Of a DNA stretch of 64,000 nt, positions 47,177-56,624 are shown piece by piece. Origin of the DNA: Bacillus sp. FJAT-26390 (lineage in GTDB: Bacteria > Bacillota > Bacilli > Paenibacillales > Paenibacillaceae). The DNA is taken from assembly GCF_001682865.1 (NCBI RefSeq), contig NZ_MAQX01000022.1, positions 310,001 through 374,000 on the forward strand. Direction: 5' to 3'. Made by a program: the position numbers and the translations under genes. Every line of letters begins with the position of its first letter. Positions within the stretch are counted from its first letter, which is position 1. The notes below the pieces were generated by a model. The model did no database searches. It was not told the origin of the DNA and saw nothing but the letters and a program-made list of their open reading frames with translations.

Positions 47177-48880
47177 ATGAGTTTAAGTGTTGTATTGATG
47201 TTGATTCAAGTGTTTTTTGCTGTTGTAATTGGCTTGTATTTCTGGAACTTGCTGCGTAATCAGAAGACGAACCGCTCGGCCGTTGACCGAGAATCGCGCA
47301 AGGAGATGGATAAGCTCCGGAAGCTGAGGAGCGTTTCGCTAACGAAGCCTCTAGCGGAGAAGACAAGACCGCAAGCGATGCAGGATATCGTGGGGCAGCG
47401 TGACGGCCTGCGCGCCTTAAAGGCGGCGCTGTGCAGCGCAAACCCTCAGCATGTCATTATCTATGGACCGCCGGGCGTCGGGAAGACGGCTGCGGCACGC
47501 GTCGTTCTGGAGGAAGCGAAAAAAAATCCTTCCTCGCCGTTTCTGCCCGAAGCGAAGTTTACGGAAATCGATGCGACTACCGCCCGTTTTGACGAGCGCG
47601 GAATTGCCGATCCGCTTATCGGCTCTGTGCATGACCCCATTTATCAGGGGGCGGGCGCGATGGGCGTAGCGGGCATTCCGCAGCCAAAGCCGGGTGCTGT
47701 AACGAAGGCGCATGGCGGAATTTTGTTTATTGATGAAATTGGTGAATTGCATCCGGTTCAAATGAATAAATTGTTAAAAGTGCTGGAGGATCGTAAAGTA
47801 TTTCTGGAGAGCGCTTATTATAATTCGGAGGATTCGAATATACCGGTGTATATTCATGATATTTTCCAAAATGGGCTGCCGGCCGACTTCCGCCTTGTAG
47901 GTGCGACCACGCGTTCGCCGCAGGAGATTCCGCCTGCGATCCGTTCCCGCTGCATGGAGGTCTTTTTCCGTCCGCTGCTTGCGGATGAAATTGCACTGGT
48001 AGCCGAAAACGCGGTCAAAAAAATCGGTTTTCCGCCTTGCCCTGAAGCGATCGATGTAGTGAAACGGTACGCGACAAACGGACGCGAAGCGGTTAACGTT
48101 ATTCAGCTGGCTGCGGGCGTAGCGTTATCCGAGAAACGCGACAGCATCTCGGCGGGCGATATCGAGTGGGTGGTCAATAGCAGCCAAATTCCGCCGCGTC
48201 CAGACCGCAAGGTACCGGAGGCGCCCCAAATCGGCTTCGTAAACGGCCTTGCCGTATATGGACCGAATATGGGAACGCTGCTCGAAATCGAAGTGAGCGC
48301 CATTCCAGCAGCTGCAGGCAAGGGCCAGTTCACCATTACCGGCGTCGTCGATGAGGAAGAGCTCGGCGGCGGATCACGGACGCTTAGAAGAAAAAGCATG
48401 GCAAAAGGTTCTGTGGAAAATGTGATTACCGTTTTGCGGCGCATTGGCCTAAATCCGCAGGATTTTGATTTGCATATCAACTTTCCTGGCGGTACGCCAA
48501 TCGATGGACCGTCTGCCGGAATTGCGATGGCAACTGCCATTACGTCGGCGATTAAAGGCATTCCGATCGACAATAAGCTGGCGATGACAGGCGAAGTTGG
48601 CATCCATGGAAACGTGAAGCCCGTCGGCGGCGTATTAGCTAAAGTTGAGGCAGCATTCCAAGCAGGCGCAAAAACAGTTATAATCCCTAGGGAGAACTGG
48701 CAAGCGATATTTGCAGATTTGGAAGGCCTTAAGGTCATTCCGGTTGAAAAGGTGGAAGAAGTGTTTAAATATGTGTTCCCAGATGCCGAAGTATCCCCTG
48801 TACGGGTCGATGCTCCGCTTGGGACGGATCTTTTTATCGCTTCTGCCGTTCCTTATTTGCAGGCTGATTCCGTAGAATGA
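47177..48880 (+). CDS. lonB: LonB, membrane-anchored Lon-type protease of sporulating cells
   Basis: 567 residues. An N-terminal membrane helix (SLSVVLMLIQVFFAVVIGLYF) replaces the large Lon substrate domain. AAA+ module with Walker [13 protein letters not shown] and Walker B ILFIDEIGELH; C-terminal Lon peptidase with catalytic Ser446 in PIDGPSAG and Lys489 in VLAKVEAAF, spaced 43 apart as in Lon. In Bacillus subtilis lonB is a forespore gene next to lonA. The ATG at 47177 follows GAGGAG with 10 nt spacing; an in-frame upstream ATG at 47114 lacks one. The 288-bp gap upstream holds the ispG terminator; no clear sigma-F promoter was recognised. Confidence 0.95.
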   Translation: MSLSVVLMLIQVFFAVVIGLYFWNLLRNQKTNRSAVDRESRKEMDKLRKLRSVSLTKPLAEKTRPQAMQDIVGQRDGLRALKAALCSANPQHVIIYGPPGVGKTAAARVVLEEAKKNPSSPFLPEAKFTEIDATTARFDERGIADPLIGSVHDPIYQGAGAMGVAGIPQPKPGAVTKAHGGILFIDEIGELHPVQMNKLLKVLEDRKVFLESAYYNSEDSNIPVYIHDIFQNGLPADFRLVGATTRSPQEIPPAIRSRCMEVFFRPLLADEIALVAENAVKKIGFPPCPEAIDVVKRYATNGREAVNVIQLAAGVALSEKRDSISAGDIEWVVNSSQIPPRPDRKVPEAPQIGFVNGLAVYGPNMGTLLEIEVSAIPAAAGKGQFTITGVVDEEELGGGSRTLRRKSMAKGSVENVITVLRRIGLNPQDFDLHINFPGGTPIDGPSAGIAMATAITSAIKGIPIDNKLAMTGEVGIHGNVKPVGGVLAKVEAAFQAGAKTVIIPRENWQAIFADLEGLKVIPVEKVEEVFKYVFPDAEVSPVRVDAPLGTDLFIASAVPYLQADSVE

Positions 48881-48917
48881 TAAACTAGGTTAGACGTTAA
48901 CATTTGGAGGTGCTGGT

Positions 48918-51287
48918 GTGGGACCTAGTAAATCGAAAGGTCGTCGGCTGCCCTTGCTTCCGCTAAGAGGGCTACTCGTTTATCCCAGCATGGTGCTTCA
49001 CCTTGATGTGGGTAGGGACAAATCGGTTCGGGCGCTTGAGCGTTCGATGGTCGAAGATCATATGATATTGCTTTGTTCACAGTCTGAAGTGAACATTGAG
49101 GAGCCGACGGAGGAAGATATTTATAAAGTCGGCACCATCGCGAAAGTAAGGCAGATGCTTAAGCTGCCTAACGGGACAATCCGCGTGCTCGTGGAAGGCG
49201 TTACGCGCGCGGAGATTTTGGACTATTTGCCGAATGACGAGTTTTATGAGGTGTCGGTTCGGGAATTGCCGGAGCAGGAGACGGATGATCCAGAAGTGGA
49301 TGCCCTTATGCGCTCCGTATTGAATCAATTCGAGCACTATATTTCATTATCGAAAAAGGTTACGCCGGAGACGTATGCGGCCGTATCCGATATCGATGAT
49401 CCGGGCCGGCTTGCGGATGTCATTACAAGCCATTTATCGCTCAAGATCAAGGATAAACAAGACATTCTTGAGACGGTCGATGTCGGCGAGCGCCTCGAGC
49501 GGCTGCTTGATATTTTGAACAACGAGCGCGAGGTGCTTGAGCTCGAGCGCAAAATAAACCAACGCGTCAAGAAGCAAATGGAGAAGACGCAGAAGGAATA
49601 TTATTTGCGCGAGCAGATGAAGGCGATCCAGAAGGAGCTTGGCGAGAAGGAAGGCCGCGCAGGCGAGGTAGAGGAGCTTCGGTCGCAGCTGGCTGAAGCG
49701 GGCGTGCCGGAGCTGGTGAAGGAGAAGATCGAGAAGGAAATCGATCGACTCGAAAAAATGCCGTCTACCTCTGCAGAGGGCGGCGTTATTCGCAATTATA
49801 TCGATTGGCTGCTTTCTTTGCCTTGGAACAAAACGACGGATGATGATCTAAGCCTCAGCAAGGCAGAAGCGATTCTTAATGATGATCATTACGGCTTGGA
49901 GAAGCCTAAGGAGCGTGTGCTCGAGTATTTGGCGGTACAGCAGCTTGTTAAGCAATTAAAGGGTCCGATCCTTTGCTTAGTCGGTCCTCCGGGCGTCGGT
50001 AAAACGTCGCTTGCCCGTTCCATCGCCAAGTCGCTTGGCCGCAAGTTCGTTCGCATCTCGCTTGGCGGCGTGCGTGACGAAGCGGAAATTCGCGGTCACC
50101 GCCGCACTTATGTCGGCGCTATGCCGGGAAGAATCATTCAAGGCATGAAGACTGCGGGCTCGCTTAATCCCGTGTTCTTGCTCGATGAGATTGACAAGAT
50201 GGCGATGGACTTTCGCGGCGATCCGGCTTCTGCGCTGCTAGAGGTGCTTGACCCGGAACAAAACAATACGTTTAGCGACCATTTTGTCGAGGTGCCGTTC
50301 AACTTGTCCAATGTCATGTTCGTGACGACGGCTAATGCGATGCACAATATTCCTCGTCCGCTGCTTGACCGGATGGAGGTCTTGTACATTCCGGGCTACA
50401 CGGAGCTGGAGAAGCTGCAGATCGGGAACCGTTATTTGCTGCCGAAGCAGAAGAAGGAGCATGGCCTAACCGAGGAGCAGCTCGTTATTTCGGAAGAGGT
50501 GCTGCTGCAGCTGGTTCGTGAGTATACGCGGGAATCCGGCGTTCGGAACTTGGAGCAGCAAATTGCAGCCGTGTGCCGGAAGGCAGCGAAGCATTTTGTA
50601 TCCAAGGAGCAGGAGGAAACTCCTGAACCGCTTGAGGTTACGAGCGATCTGCTGAAGGAGTGGCTTGGACCGGCCAAATTCCGTTACGGGCTCGCCGAGA
50701 GCGAGAACCAAATCGGTGCGGTTACGGGTCTTGCGTGGACAGAGGTTGGCGGAGATACACTCGTCATCGAAGTTACGGTAATGCCGGGTAGCGGAAAACT
50801 AACGTTAACTGGTAAACTAGGTGATGTCATGAAAGAATCCGCGCAAGCCGCGTTCAGCTATACGCGCTCGAAAGCGATCGAGCTGGGCATAGACCCAAGC
50901 TTCCATGAGAAGAACGATATTCATATCCATATTCCAGAAGGAGCCATTCCTAAGGATGGTCCGTCTGCGGGCATTACCATTGCAACAGCGCTTATTTCCG
51001 CCCTTACGAATCGTTATGTGAACAAGGAAGTAGCGATGACAGGCGAAATAACGCTCAGAGGCCGTGTGCTTCCGATTGGCGGTTTGAAAGAAAAATCGCT
51101 TGCCGCGCATCGCGCAGGCATTCGCAAGGTGCTATTGCCGAAAGAAAATGAACGGGATCTACGGGATATTCCCGATAGCGTGCGCAATGATATGCAATTT
51201 TTTCCTGTCAGTCATATGGATGAAGTGCTGCAGCATGCGTTGCTTCCGATTCAAACGGAGGAGAAGGCAGGTACATCGATTTTATGA
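48918..51287 (+). CDS. lon: Lon protease (LonA)
   Basis: 789 residues, ATP-dependent protease for damaged and regulatory proteins. N-terminal substrate domain ([19 protein letters not shown]), long coiled-coil region (about 190-280), AAA+ domain with Walker [13 protein letters not shown] and Walker [12 protein letters not shown], and the peptidase domain with Ser683 in PKDGPSAG and Lys726 in [11 protein letters not shown]. The GTG at 48918 has GGAGG 7 nt upstream. engB starts inside its stop codon (ATGA at 51284), indicating coupled translation. Confidence 0.97.
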   Translation: MGPSKSKGRRLPLLPLRGLLVYPSMVLHLDVGRDKSVRALERSMVEDHMILLCSQSEVNIEEPTEEDIYKVGTIAKVRQMLKLPNGTIRVLVEGVTRAEILDYLPNDEFYEVSVRELPEQETDDPEVDALMRSVLNQFEHYISLSKKVTPETYAAVSDIDDPGRLADVITSHLSLKIKDKQDILETVDVGERLERLLDILNNEREVLELERKINQRVKKQMEKTQKEYYLREQMKAIQKELGEKEGRAGEVEELRSQLAEAGVPELVKEKIEKEIDRLEKMPSTSAEGGVIRNYIDWLLSLPWNKTTDDDLSLSKAEAILNDDHYGLEKPKERVLEYLAVQQLVKQLKGPILCLVGPPGVGKTSLARSIAKSLGRKFVRISLGGVRDEAEIRGHRRTYVGAMPGRIIQGMKTAGSLNPVFLLDEIDKMAMDFRGDPASALLEVLDPEQNNTFSDHFVEVPFNLSNVMFVTTANAMHNIPRPLLDRMEVLYIPGYTELEKLQIGNRYLLPKQKKEHGLTEEQLVISEEVLLQLVREYTRESGVRNLEQQIAAVCRKAAKHFVSKEQEETPEPLEVTSDLLKEWLGPAKFRYGLAESENQIGAVTGLAWTEVGGDTLVIEVTVMPGSGKLTLTGKLGDVMKESAQAAFSYTRSKAIELGIDPSFHEKNDIHIHIPEGAIPKDGPSAGITIATALISALTNRYVNKEVAMTGEITLRGRVLPIGGLKEKSLAAHRAGIRKVLLPKENERDLRDIPDSVRNDMQFFPVSHMDEVLQHALLPIQTEEKAGTSIL

Positions 51288-51871
51288 AAATTACACAAGC
51301 CCAGTTCGTCATCAGTGCGGTAAAACCCCATCAATACCCAGAGGACGCCTTGCCAGAGATTGCTCTGGCAGGGCGTTCGAATGTCGGAAAATCTTCATTG
51401 ATTAACAAACTGATTTTACGCAAAAACTTAGCGCGTACGAGCTCGCAGCCAGGCAAAACGCAGCAGCTCAACTACTACCGGGTTAATGACTTGATCTATT
51501 TGGTCGATTTTCCGGGCTACGGCTATGCCAAGGTATCAAAGACGCAGCGCGTGCAGTTTGGCGAAATGATCGAACGCTACATTCGCGATCGTGAGCCGCT
51601 TAAGCTGCAGCTGCTCGTTATCGATATTCGCCACGAGCCGTCGCAGCAGGATCAGCAAATGTACAAATGGCTGAAGCATTATGAAATACCGACCTGCATC
51701 GTCGCAACGAAGGCGGATAAAATTCCGAAGTCTAAATGGGACAAGCATATCAAGATGATCAAGAAGACGCTAGAAGCAGATCCGCGCGATTCCGTCGTCT
51801 TATTTTCCTCAGAATTAGGGCTTGGTCGCGAGCAGCTTTGGGATATCATCAACGAAGCGATTGCTACATGA
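51284..51871 (+). CDS. engB: EngB/YsxC ribosome-biogenesis GTPase
   Basis: 195 residues, essential GTPase in assembly of the 50S ribosomal subunit in Bacillus (YsxC). GTPase motifs: G1 [14 protein letters not shown]2 region [14 protein letters not shown]3 [11 protein letters not shown]4 [12 protein letters not shown]. Overlaps the lon stop codon by 4 bp, as in Bacillus where ysxC follows lonA. The next 213 bp contain no gene; a TATAAT at 52011-52016 without a good -35 may be the -10 of the next gene. Confidence 0.97.
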   Translation: MKITQAQFVISAVKPHQYPEDALPEIALAGRSNVGKSSLINKLILRKNLARTSSQPGKTQQLNYYRVNDLIYLVDFPGYGYAKVSKTQRVQFGEMIERYIRDREPLKLQLLVIDIRHEPSQQDQQMYKWLKHYEIPTCIVATKADKIPKSKWDKHIKMIKKTLEADPRDSVVLFSSELGLGREQLWDIINEAIAT

Positions 51872-52084
51872 GGTAGCAAGTGCAGCAAGTTATGATATAA
51901 AGCAGAGGATACAGTGAAAAAGTCGGCATTCCTCGTGAATTCTACCGTTATATTGTGGAATATGCGAGAATATCGGGGATGGACGACAGGAATAAAATGT
52001 TCAGATCACGTATAATATACTTAAGCAACAAGACCAGAGTACAAAGACCAAACCGTGCAAGTTCAAAGAATTGAGGAGATTTTT

Positions 52085-52675
52085 ATGGCTAAGCGGCTAG
52101 CCACAGAGTATGTAAATGCCAAACTGCAATTGACGAATGAAGAGATGGCTGAGTTTATCCGTTTGTTTGAAGAGCAGCAAATTCACCTTCAGGTGCTTGT
52201 GCTCGATAATGGAAATCAGGAGCTCGTTCTCGAAGATGTAGCAGGGAGGGAAGAAGTCCGACTGACCTTTGAACGTCAACAAGACTATTATGTGTGCGTA
52301 CTATCTTGCCGTCTTGTTCAACCGAGGCTGACCAATGCCATGCGAAAAGCAGTATCTGTTTTCCGCGGCAACGCGATCGTCAACCGAATCTACAGTCATT
52401 ATACGATGATCTATCATTATAAGAATGGTTCCGTTCACCAAATTGTTGAAAGCTCTAAGACCGGCGAGCGTGTCGTATTCGAGTTTAAGGATACGTTAGG
52501 GCAATTAGAGCGGGTGTTCCGCAGTCGTCTAATTGAGCGAGAGATCGGCCTTCTGGGCAATGCAGTCAACGAGCTGCTCGATCTTCGCAACCAAACGAAG
52601 GACACGGCAGAAATTAGCAAGATCGATGAGCGTTTGACGGATTTGACGCGCAAGCTCTTCGCACTAGAAGCGTAA
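52085..52675 (+). CDS. Uncharacterised 196-residue protein in the lon-hem interval
   Basis: 196 residues, predicted soluble, mixed alpha/beta with a helical C-terminus (VNELLDLRNQTKDTAEISKIDERLTDLTRKLF) that could form a coiled coil. No enzyme motif, membrane helix or signal peptide is seen. The N-terminal half (LQLTNEEMAEFIRLFEEQQIHLQVLVLDNG) has amphipathic character. The ATG at 52085 follows GAGGAG with 5-6 nt spacing; an in-frame upstream GTG at 52055 is less likely. It has its own terminator. I do not recognise the family and name no function; its fixed place among housekeeping genes suggests a conserved role in the genus. Confidence 0.75.
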   Translation: MAKRLATEYVNAKLQLTNEEMAEFIRLFEEQQIHLQVLVLDNGNQELVLEDVAGREEVRLTFERQQDYYVCVLSCRLVQPRLTNAMRKAVSVFRGNAIVNRIYSHYTMIYHYKNGSVHQIVESSKTGERVVFEFKDTLGQLERVFRSRLIEREIGLLGNAVNELLDLRNQTKDTAEISKIDERLTDLTRKLFALEA

Positions 52676-52697
52676 TGACGTAAGCTTAAGACGAATA

Positions 52698-52729
52698 GGG
52701 AGGCCGCTGCTGCGGCTTCTCTTTTTTTT
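52698..52729 (+). terminator. Rho-independent terminator after the unknown gene
   Basis: GGGAGGCCGC (52698-52707) pairs with GCGGCTTCTC (52712-52721), including two G-U pairs, followed by eight T. Confidence 0.85.
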
Positions 52730-52845
52730 ATTCCTAATATGTGACATTGGTGAAAAGTGCAACATATTTTGCTCTTTGGCAGTTAGTAATAGGGTATGGT
52801 GATTTAGATGCTGCATTGAAACTAGACATAAAGAGGAGATTGACT

Positions 52846-53496
52846 ATGCTGAACCAAACCAAACGATTCAAACAATTCGCAGTCGGCATTTCCTTTGCGA
52901 TTGCCTTATCATTGACTGCCTGCAGTAATAACGAAACGAGCGCAGACCCCACTCCGCCGCCAGCAACGGAGGCTCCTTCTGAGCAGCCAAGCCCAAAGCC
53001 TTCCCAGCAGCCAAGTGAAACGGCTGGCAGCGGCAATGCCGGCCAAGAAGTCGGAGGCACCAAGGTTAGTGAATTAATTAGCTCGATATACGATTCAGCC
53101 AAGGTAGGCAAGGTTCCAGGCAGCAGCTACGCGGCTCATGAAACATTATTCGATGATATCGAGGCAAAGTGGGGAAAAGCGGATTCCAGTGATTCAGCAG
53201 GCAAAGGAATCTATGCCACCTACAAAGACAAAGGTTTTGCCTTTGGCTACAACAAGGGCATGATTGTTTTTGATGTAAGATCATATGCGGACGAGCTTCA
53301 TGCCATTACACTTAAGGACATGGAGATTGCGCTAGGCTCGGCAGAGGAGAAGACGGTAAACGGGACGGATGAAATCTATACGTATCAAGTTAACAAACAG
53401 TATCAGCTGAAATTCATCATTCCGGAAGCAACGGGCAAAGTGGATCATATCTCGGTATACAGCCCGGCGGACACAAAAAATAATATGGCAGGTTAA
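52846..53496 (+). CDS. DUF4309 lipoprotein
   Basis: 216 residues. A lipoprotein signal peptide ends in LSLTAC (Cys near residue 26), then a Pro/Ser/Glu-rich linker (about 28-65), then a DUF4309-type domain (about 70-216) with KVSELISSIYDSAKVGKVPG, GIYATYKDKGFAFGYNKGMIVFDVRSY and MEIALGSAEE. The family is known from Bacillus surface lipoproteins of unknown function. The ATG at 52846 follows AAAGAGGAG with 8 nt spacing; a start at 52741 would add 35 residues before the signal peptide. It stands between two unlinked genes. Confidence 0.85.
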   Translation: MLNQTKRFKQFAVGISFAIALSLTACSNNETSADPTPPPATEAPSEQPSPKPSQQPSETAGSGNAGQEVGGTKVSELISSIYDSAKVGKVPGSSYAAHETLFDDIEAKWGKADSSDSAGKGIYATYKDKGFAFGYNKGMIVFDVRSYADELHAITLKDMEIALGSAEEKTVNGTDEIYTYQVNKQYQLKFIIPEATGKVDHISVYSPADTKNNMAG

Positions 53497-53586
53497 GCGC
53501 TGCTGCTGTAGCGGGATAAGCTCGCCTTTCATACATTGAAAACGGAGCTGGCGCATACGCTTTTCCAAACCGTTAGAAAAAAAGTA

Positions 53587-53615
53587 TTGCAATTATCTCG
53601 GATAGATGTTATTTT
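53587..53615 (+). promoter_or_regulatory. Candidate speD promoter
   Basis: TTGCAA (53587-53592), 17-nt spacer, extended -10 TGTTATTTT (-10 at 53610-53615). It would give a leader of about 150 nt before speD. Moderate match only. Confidence 0.35.
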
Positions 53616-53659
53616 TATTCTCGTTGAAAAGATTGTTGAAGATAATAATAGGAACCAGG

Positions 53660-53761
53660 ATTCACTCAGGACATAGTTATGTTGCGAGAGATTAATCCCT
53701 CGAGAAGTGAATGACGTAGGTCCTAGCGGATGAAATTTTTCAAACATTTTATTCCTAGGAA
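53660..53761 (+). promoter_or_regulatory. Structured speD leader with possible pseudoknot
   Basis: ATTCACT (53660-53666) pairs with AGTGAAT (53706-53712), enclosing CGAG/CTCG (53685-53688/53699-53702). AGGAC (53668-53672), inside that loop, can pair with GTCCT (53720-53724) outside it, an H-type pseudoknot layout. A perfect palindrome TTCCTAGGAA (53752-53761) touches the ribosome-binding site AAGGGGG. No S-box (SAM-I) core was recognised. Function is inference. Confidence 0.4.
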
Positions 53762-53775
53762 GGGGGAACCGAAAG

Positions 53776-54174
53776 ATGGAATACTCAACTTTCGGAAGAC
53801 ACGTTGCTGTTGATACTTGGGGTGTAGACTTTGATCTACTGAACAGCGCTGAATTTTTGCAATCACACATGGTAGAGGCTGCTGAAGCATGTGGTGCTAC
53901 TGTATTGTCCGTTCAAGCAAAACAATTCGATCCTCAAGGCGCAACTGTACTCGTGATGCTGTCGGAGAGTCACCTCTCGATTCATACGTATCCAGAGAGA
54001 GGCTTTGCCGCGCTAGACTGTTATACCTGCGGTGAAACTGTAGATCCTCAGCTTGCGATCGACTACATGCTCGCTGTATTGAAGCCAAAAGCGACTTATG
54101 CGAAGAAGCTTGTACGCGGTATGGGCGAACTGCAAGTAGAAGAACCGAAAATGAAACAAACTGAGCTCGTTTAA
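53776..54174 (+). CDS. speD: S-adenosylmethionine decarboxylase proenzyme
   Basis: 132 residues, class 1B SpeD. It makes decarboxylated SAM, the aminopropyl donor for spermidine. The proenzyme cleaves itself between Glu64 and Ser65 in MLSESHLSIHTYPE, and Ser65 becomes the pyruvoyl group. His70 and the Cys of CYTCGE (near 82-85) fit the family's processing and catalytic residues. Length matches the Bacillus enzyme (about 126). The ATG at 53776 follows AAGGGGGAACCGAAAG. A partner speE is not adjacent. Confidence 0.96.
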   Translation: MEYSTFGRHVAVDTWGVDFDLLNSAEFLQSHMVEAAEACGATVLSVQAKQFDPQGATVLVMLSESHLSIHTYPERGFAALDCYTCGETVDPQLAIDYMLAVLKPKATYAKKLVRGMGELQVEEPKMKQTELV

Positions 54175-54200
54175 GAGCTTTAAAACTTATCGATCATAGC

Positions 54201-54236
54201 GAAATAACCATGGATTTCATCCATGGTTATTTCTTT
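54201..54236 (+). terminator. Rho-independent terminator after speD
   Basis: GAAATAACCATGGA (54201-54214) pairs perfectly with TCCATGGTTATTTC (54220-54233) around a 5-nt loop. Only a short T run follows on the plus side. Confidence 0.75.
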
Positions 54237-54277
54237 GCATGAAAAGGGAATAATGAGTGTGTACTTTTCAAATATTA

Positions 54278-54319
54278 TTCATAAATGAACATTATCTGAA
54301 TGATCAACTATGCTATAAT
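54278..54319 (+). promoter_or_regulatory. hemA promoter region with upstream palindrome
   Basis: Extended -10 TGCTATAAT (TATAAT at 54314-54319) without a good -35 at the expected place (ATTATC, 54291-54296). A perfect palindrome TTCATAAATGAA lies at 54278-54289, just upstream, and could bind a regulator. In Bacillus the hem operon is under PerR, but no convincing PerR box was found. Confidence 0.45.
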
Positions 54320-54373
54320 AATCGTTGACATCAATGGCTAAGACGCACTAGAGAAGGAGGCAGGTGACCGCGC

Positions 54374-55756
54374 ATGCACATTATCGCAGTAGGACTGAAT
54401 TATCGAACGGCTCCCGTAGAAGTCAGAGAACAGTTTGCTTTCGCGGAACGGGATTTGCCGGAGGCATTGTTACAGCTCATTCAGACACAAAGCATAATGG
54501 AATGTGTCATAGTAGCGACCTGCAATCGTACGGAGCTATATGCAGTTGTAGACAGGCACCATCTATGTGGGCATCACATTCGCAGCTTTATGGAAAAGTG
54601 GTTCAAATTGCCTAGACAGCAATTTACGAATCATTTATATATGTATGAGGACGAAAAGGCGATCGATCATCTGTTCCATGTGACAAGCGGACTGGATTCG
54701 ATGGTTATTGGCGAAACTCAAATATTGGGACAAGTCAAACATGCATTTCTTCTCGCCCAGCAGCAAAAAACGACAGGCACCGTATTTAACATGCTGTTTA
54801 AGCAAGCTGTTACAATGGCCAAGCGTGCCCATTCCGAGACAACGATCGGCGAATCGGCCGTTTCCGTCAGCTACGCTGCGGTTGAGCTGGGAAAACGTAT
54901 TTTCGGCCAATTCAACAAAAAAACAGTGATGGTTATCGGTGCGGGTGAGACAAGCGAGCTTACAGCTAAGCATTTGTACGCTAATGGCGCAGACCGAGTA
55001 GTTGTGGTAAACCGTACTTATGAACGGGCAGCCAAGCTGGCGGATAAGTTTAACGGCTGCGCCTGGTCGATGGAAGAAGCGGCTGATCGGCTGCATGAAG
55101 CGGACATTATCATTAGCTCGACAGGGTCGGACGGTTACGTGCTGACACGCCAGCAGGTGGCAGCAGCGATGCAGCGCCGCAAGGCAAAACCGCTCTTTAT
55201 GATTGACATCGCGGTTCCGCGTGATTTGGACCCGTCGATTGCAGCGGTTGAAAATGTGTTCTTGTACGATATTGATGACTTGGAAGGCATTGTAGAGAGT
55301 AATCTCGAGCATCGCCGCCAAGAAGCCGCCAAAATCGAAGCCATGATCACCGAGGAGATCGATCTGTTCGAGCAATGGTATAAAACGCTTGGTGTGGTTC
55401 CGCTTATTAGATCTCTGCAAACGAAAGCGGCAGGTATCCATGAGGAAACGATGAACAGCTTGACGAACAAGCTGCCGGATCTTGGCGAGCATGAGCTCAA
55501 AGTAATCCGCAAGCTAACGAAAAGCATCGTTAACCAGATGATGCAGGACCCGATTTTGCGAATCAAAGAAATGGCCGGCGAGAAACGAGCGGATGAAGCG
55601 ATGGATATGTTCGTCAAACTGTTTGCGCTCGAAGACGAGCTTACGAAGACACGTCAAGCCGAGCTTGAAACGGCAACAGCTGCTGTCGCTGCAGAAAAAA
55701 AGAAAATCGTTCAACCCCATGCAGCCGCGGCGGTATTAGCACCTATTACAAGATAG
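54374..55756 (+). CDS. hemA: Glutamyl-tRNA reductase
   Basis: 460 residues, first committed enzyme of C5 heme synthesis: reduces glutamyl-tRNA to glutamate-1-semialdehyde with NADPH. Catalytic Cys50 in VATCNRTELY; NADPH domain with VIGAGETSELTAKHL; C-terminal dimerisation domain (ELKVIRKLTKSIVNQMMQDPI). GGAGG lies upstream of the ATG at 54374. The C-terminal tail (AAVAAEKKKIVQPHAAAAVLA) is Ala-rich and looks like an extension. It leads the operon hemA-hemX-sirC type-hemC-cobA/hemD-hemB-hemL. Confidence 0.97.
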   Translation: MHIIAVGLNYRTAPVEVREQFAFAERDLPEALLQLIQTQSIMECVIVATCNRTELYAVVDRHHLCGHHIRSFMEKWFKLPRQQFTNHLYMYEDEKAIDHLFHVTSGLDSMVIGETQILGQVKHAFLLAQQQKTTGTVFNMLFKQAVTMAKRAHSETTIGESAVSVSYAAVELGKRIFGQFNKKTVMVIGAGETSELTAKHLYANGADRVVVVNRTYERAAKLADKFNGCAWSMEEAADRLHEADIIISSTGSDGYVLTRQQVAAAMQRRKAKPLFMIDIAVPRDLDPSIAAVENVFLYDIDDLEGIVESNLEHRRQEAAKIEAMITEEIDLFEQWYKTLGVVPLIRSLQTKAAGIHEETMNSLTNKLPDLGEHELKVIRKLTKSIVNQMMQDPILRIKEMAGEKRADEAMDMFVKLFALEDELTKTRQAELETATAAVAAEKKKIVQPHAAAAVLAPITR

Positions 55757-55778
55757 AGGGCCGCAACGTGGAGGAACT

Positions 55779-56591
55779 ATGGTGACGCAAAACTTTTTAT
55801 ATGATGCGATACTTTATATTTACGCCCTGAGCCTCCTGTTTTATTTCTCCGACTTTATGAATGCAAGTCGGAGAGCAAAGCGGATGGGTACAGGGCTGCT
55901 TATTTTTGTTTGGGTATTGCAGACTGGTTATTTGGTTGCTCGCATCGTGTCCCATCTGCAGATGACCGAAATAACGGCGTTTGAATACTGGCTGTGTTTT
56001 TCCTGGTTGCTCGTCACCATATCGTTAGTTATCAATCGATTTATAAAAATTGATTTTATCGTATTTTTTGTAAATGTAATCGGCTTTGCGGTTTTAGCGC
56101 TCAACCTCTACAGCAGCCCAGGGAATGGTGAGTCGCTGGCGGTTTGGGAAACGACGAGAGAGCTATTATATATTCATATCAGTCTTATTCTGTGCGCTTA
56201 TGCGGCGCTGACGTTAGGCGCTTTATTCGCTGGCATGTATATGTTTTTGCATAATCAATTGAAACGAAAACGGTGGACGAACTTTGTGCGCAGACTGCCG
56301 AGCTTGGACACGATTGAGCGGTATGGCGATCGGGCGATTATTATCGGGGTTCCGCTGCTTGCGATGTCGCTTGCGATTGCGGTTACTTCCTTGCTCGTAG
56401 AAGGACGAGCCGAGCTGCTGCTGGACTGGAAGGTGCTGTCTTCATTTGGAACGTTGATTATGTATGCCATTTATGTGTATCAGAGAGCGATGCTGAGAAG
56501 GCCGGGGCTTCAATTAGCCCGTTTGTATATATTTTCGTTTGGCTTGCTGCTTTTGAATTTATTTTCTAATTATTTTTCTTCCTTTCACTAG
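55779..56591 (+). CDS. hemX: HemX-like membrane protein (CcsA-type cytochrome c assembly family)
   Basis: 270 residues with about eight hydrophobic segments (for example FLYDAILYIYALSLLFYFSDF, LIFVWVLQTGYLVARIV, LLYIHISLILCAYAALTLGALFAGMYMF). In Bacillus, HemX lies at this position and lowers the cellular level of HemA. Related CcsA proteins handle heme in cytochrome c maturation. The ATG at 55779 lies 4 nt after GGAGG; the adjacent GTG at 55782 is an alternative start with better spacing. It lies 22 bp after hemA. Confidence 0.9.
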   Translation: MVTQNFLYDAILYIYALSLLFYFSDFMNASRRAKRMGTGLLIFVWVLQTGYLVARIVSHLQMTEITAFEYWLCFSWLLVTISLVINRFIKIDFIVFFVNVIGFAVLALNLYSSPGNGESLAVWETTRELLYIHISLILCAYAALTLGALFAGMYMFLHNQLKRKRWTNFVRRLPSLDTIERYGDRAIIIGVPLLAMSLAIAVTSLLVEGRAELLLDWKVLSSFGTLIMYAIYVYQRAMLRRPGLQLARLYIFSFGLLLLNLFSNYFSSFH

Positions 56592-56624
56592 CGAAGGAAC
56601 GAGGCGGCGGGAGGCACAGCCCAA

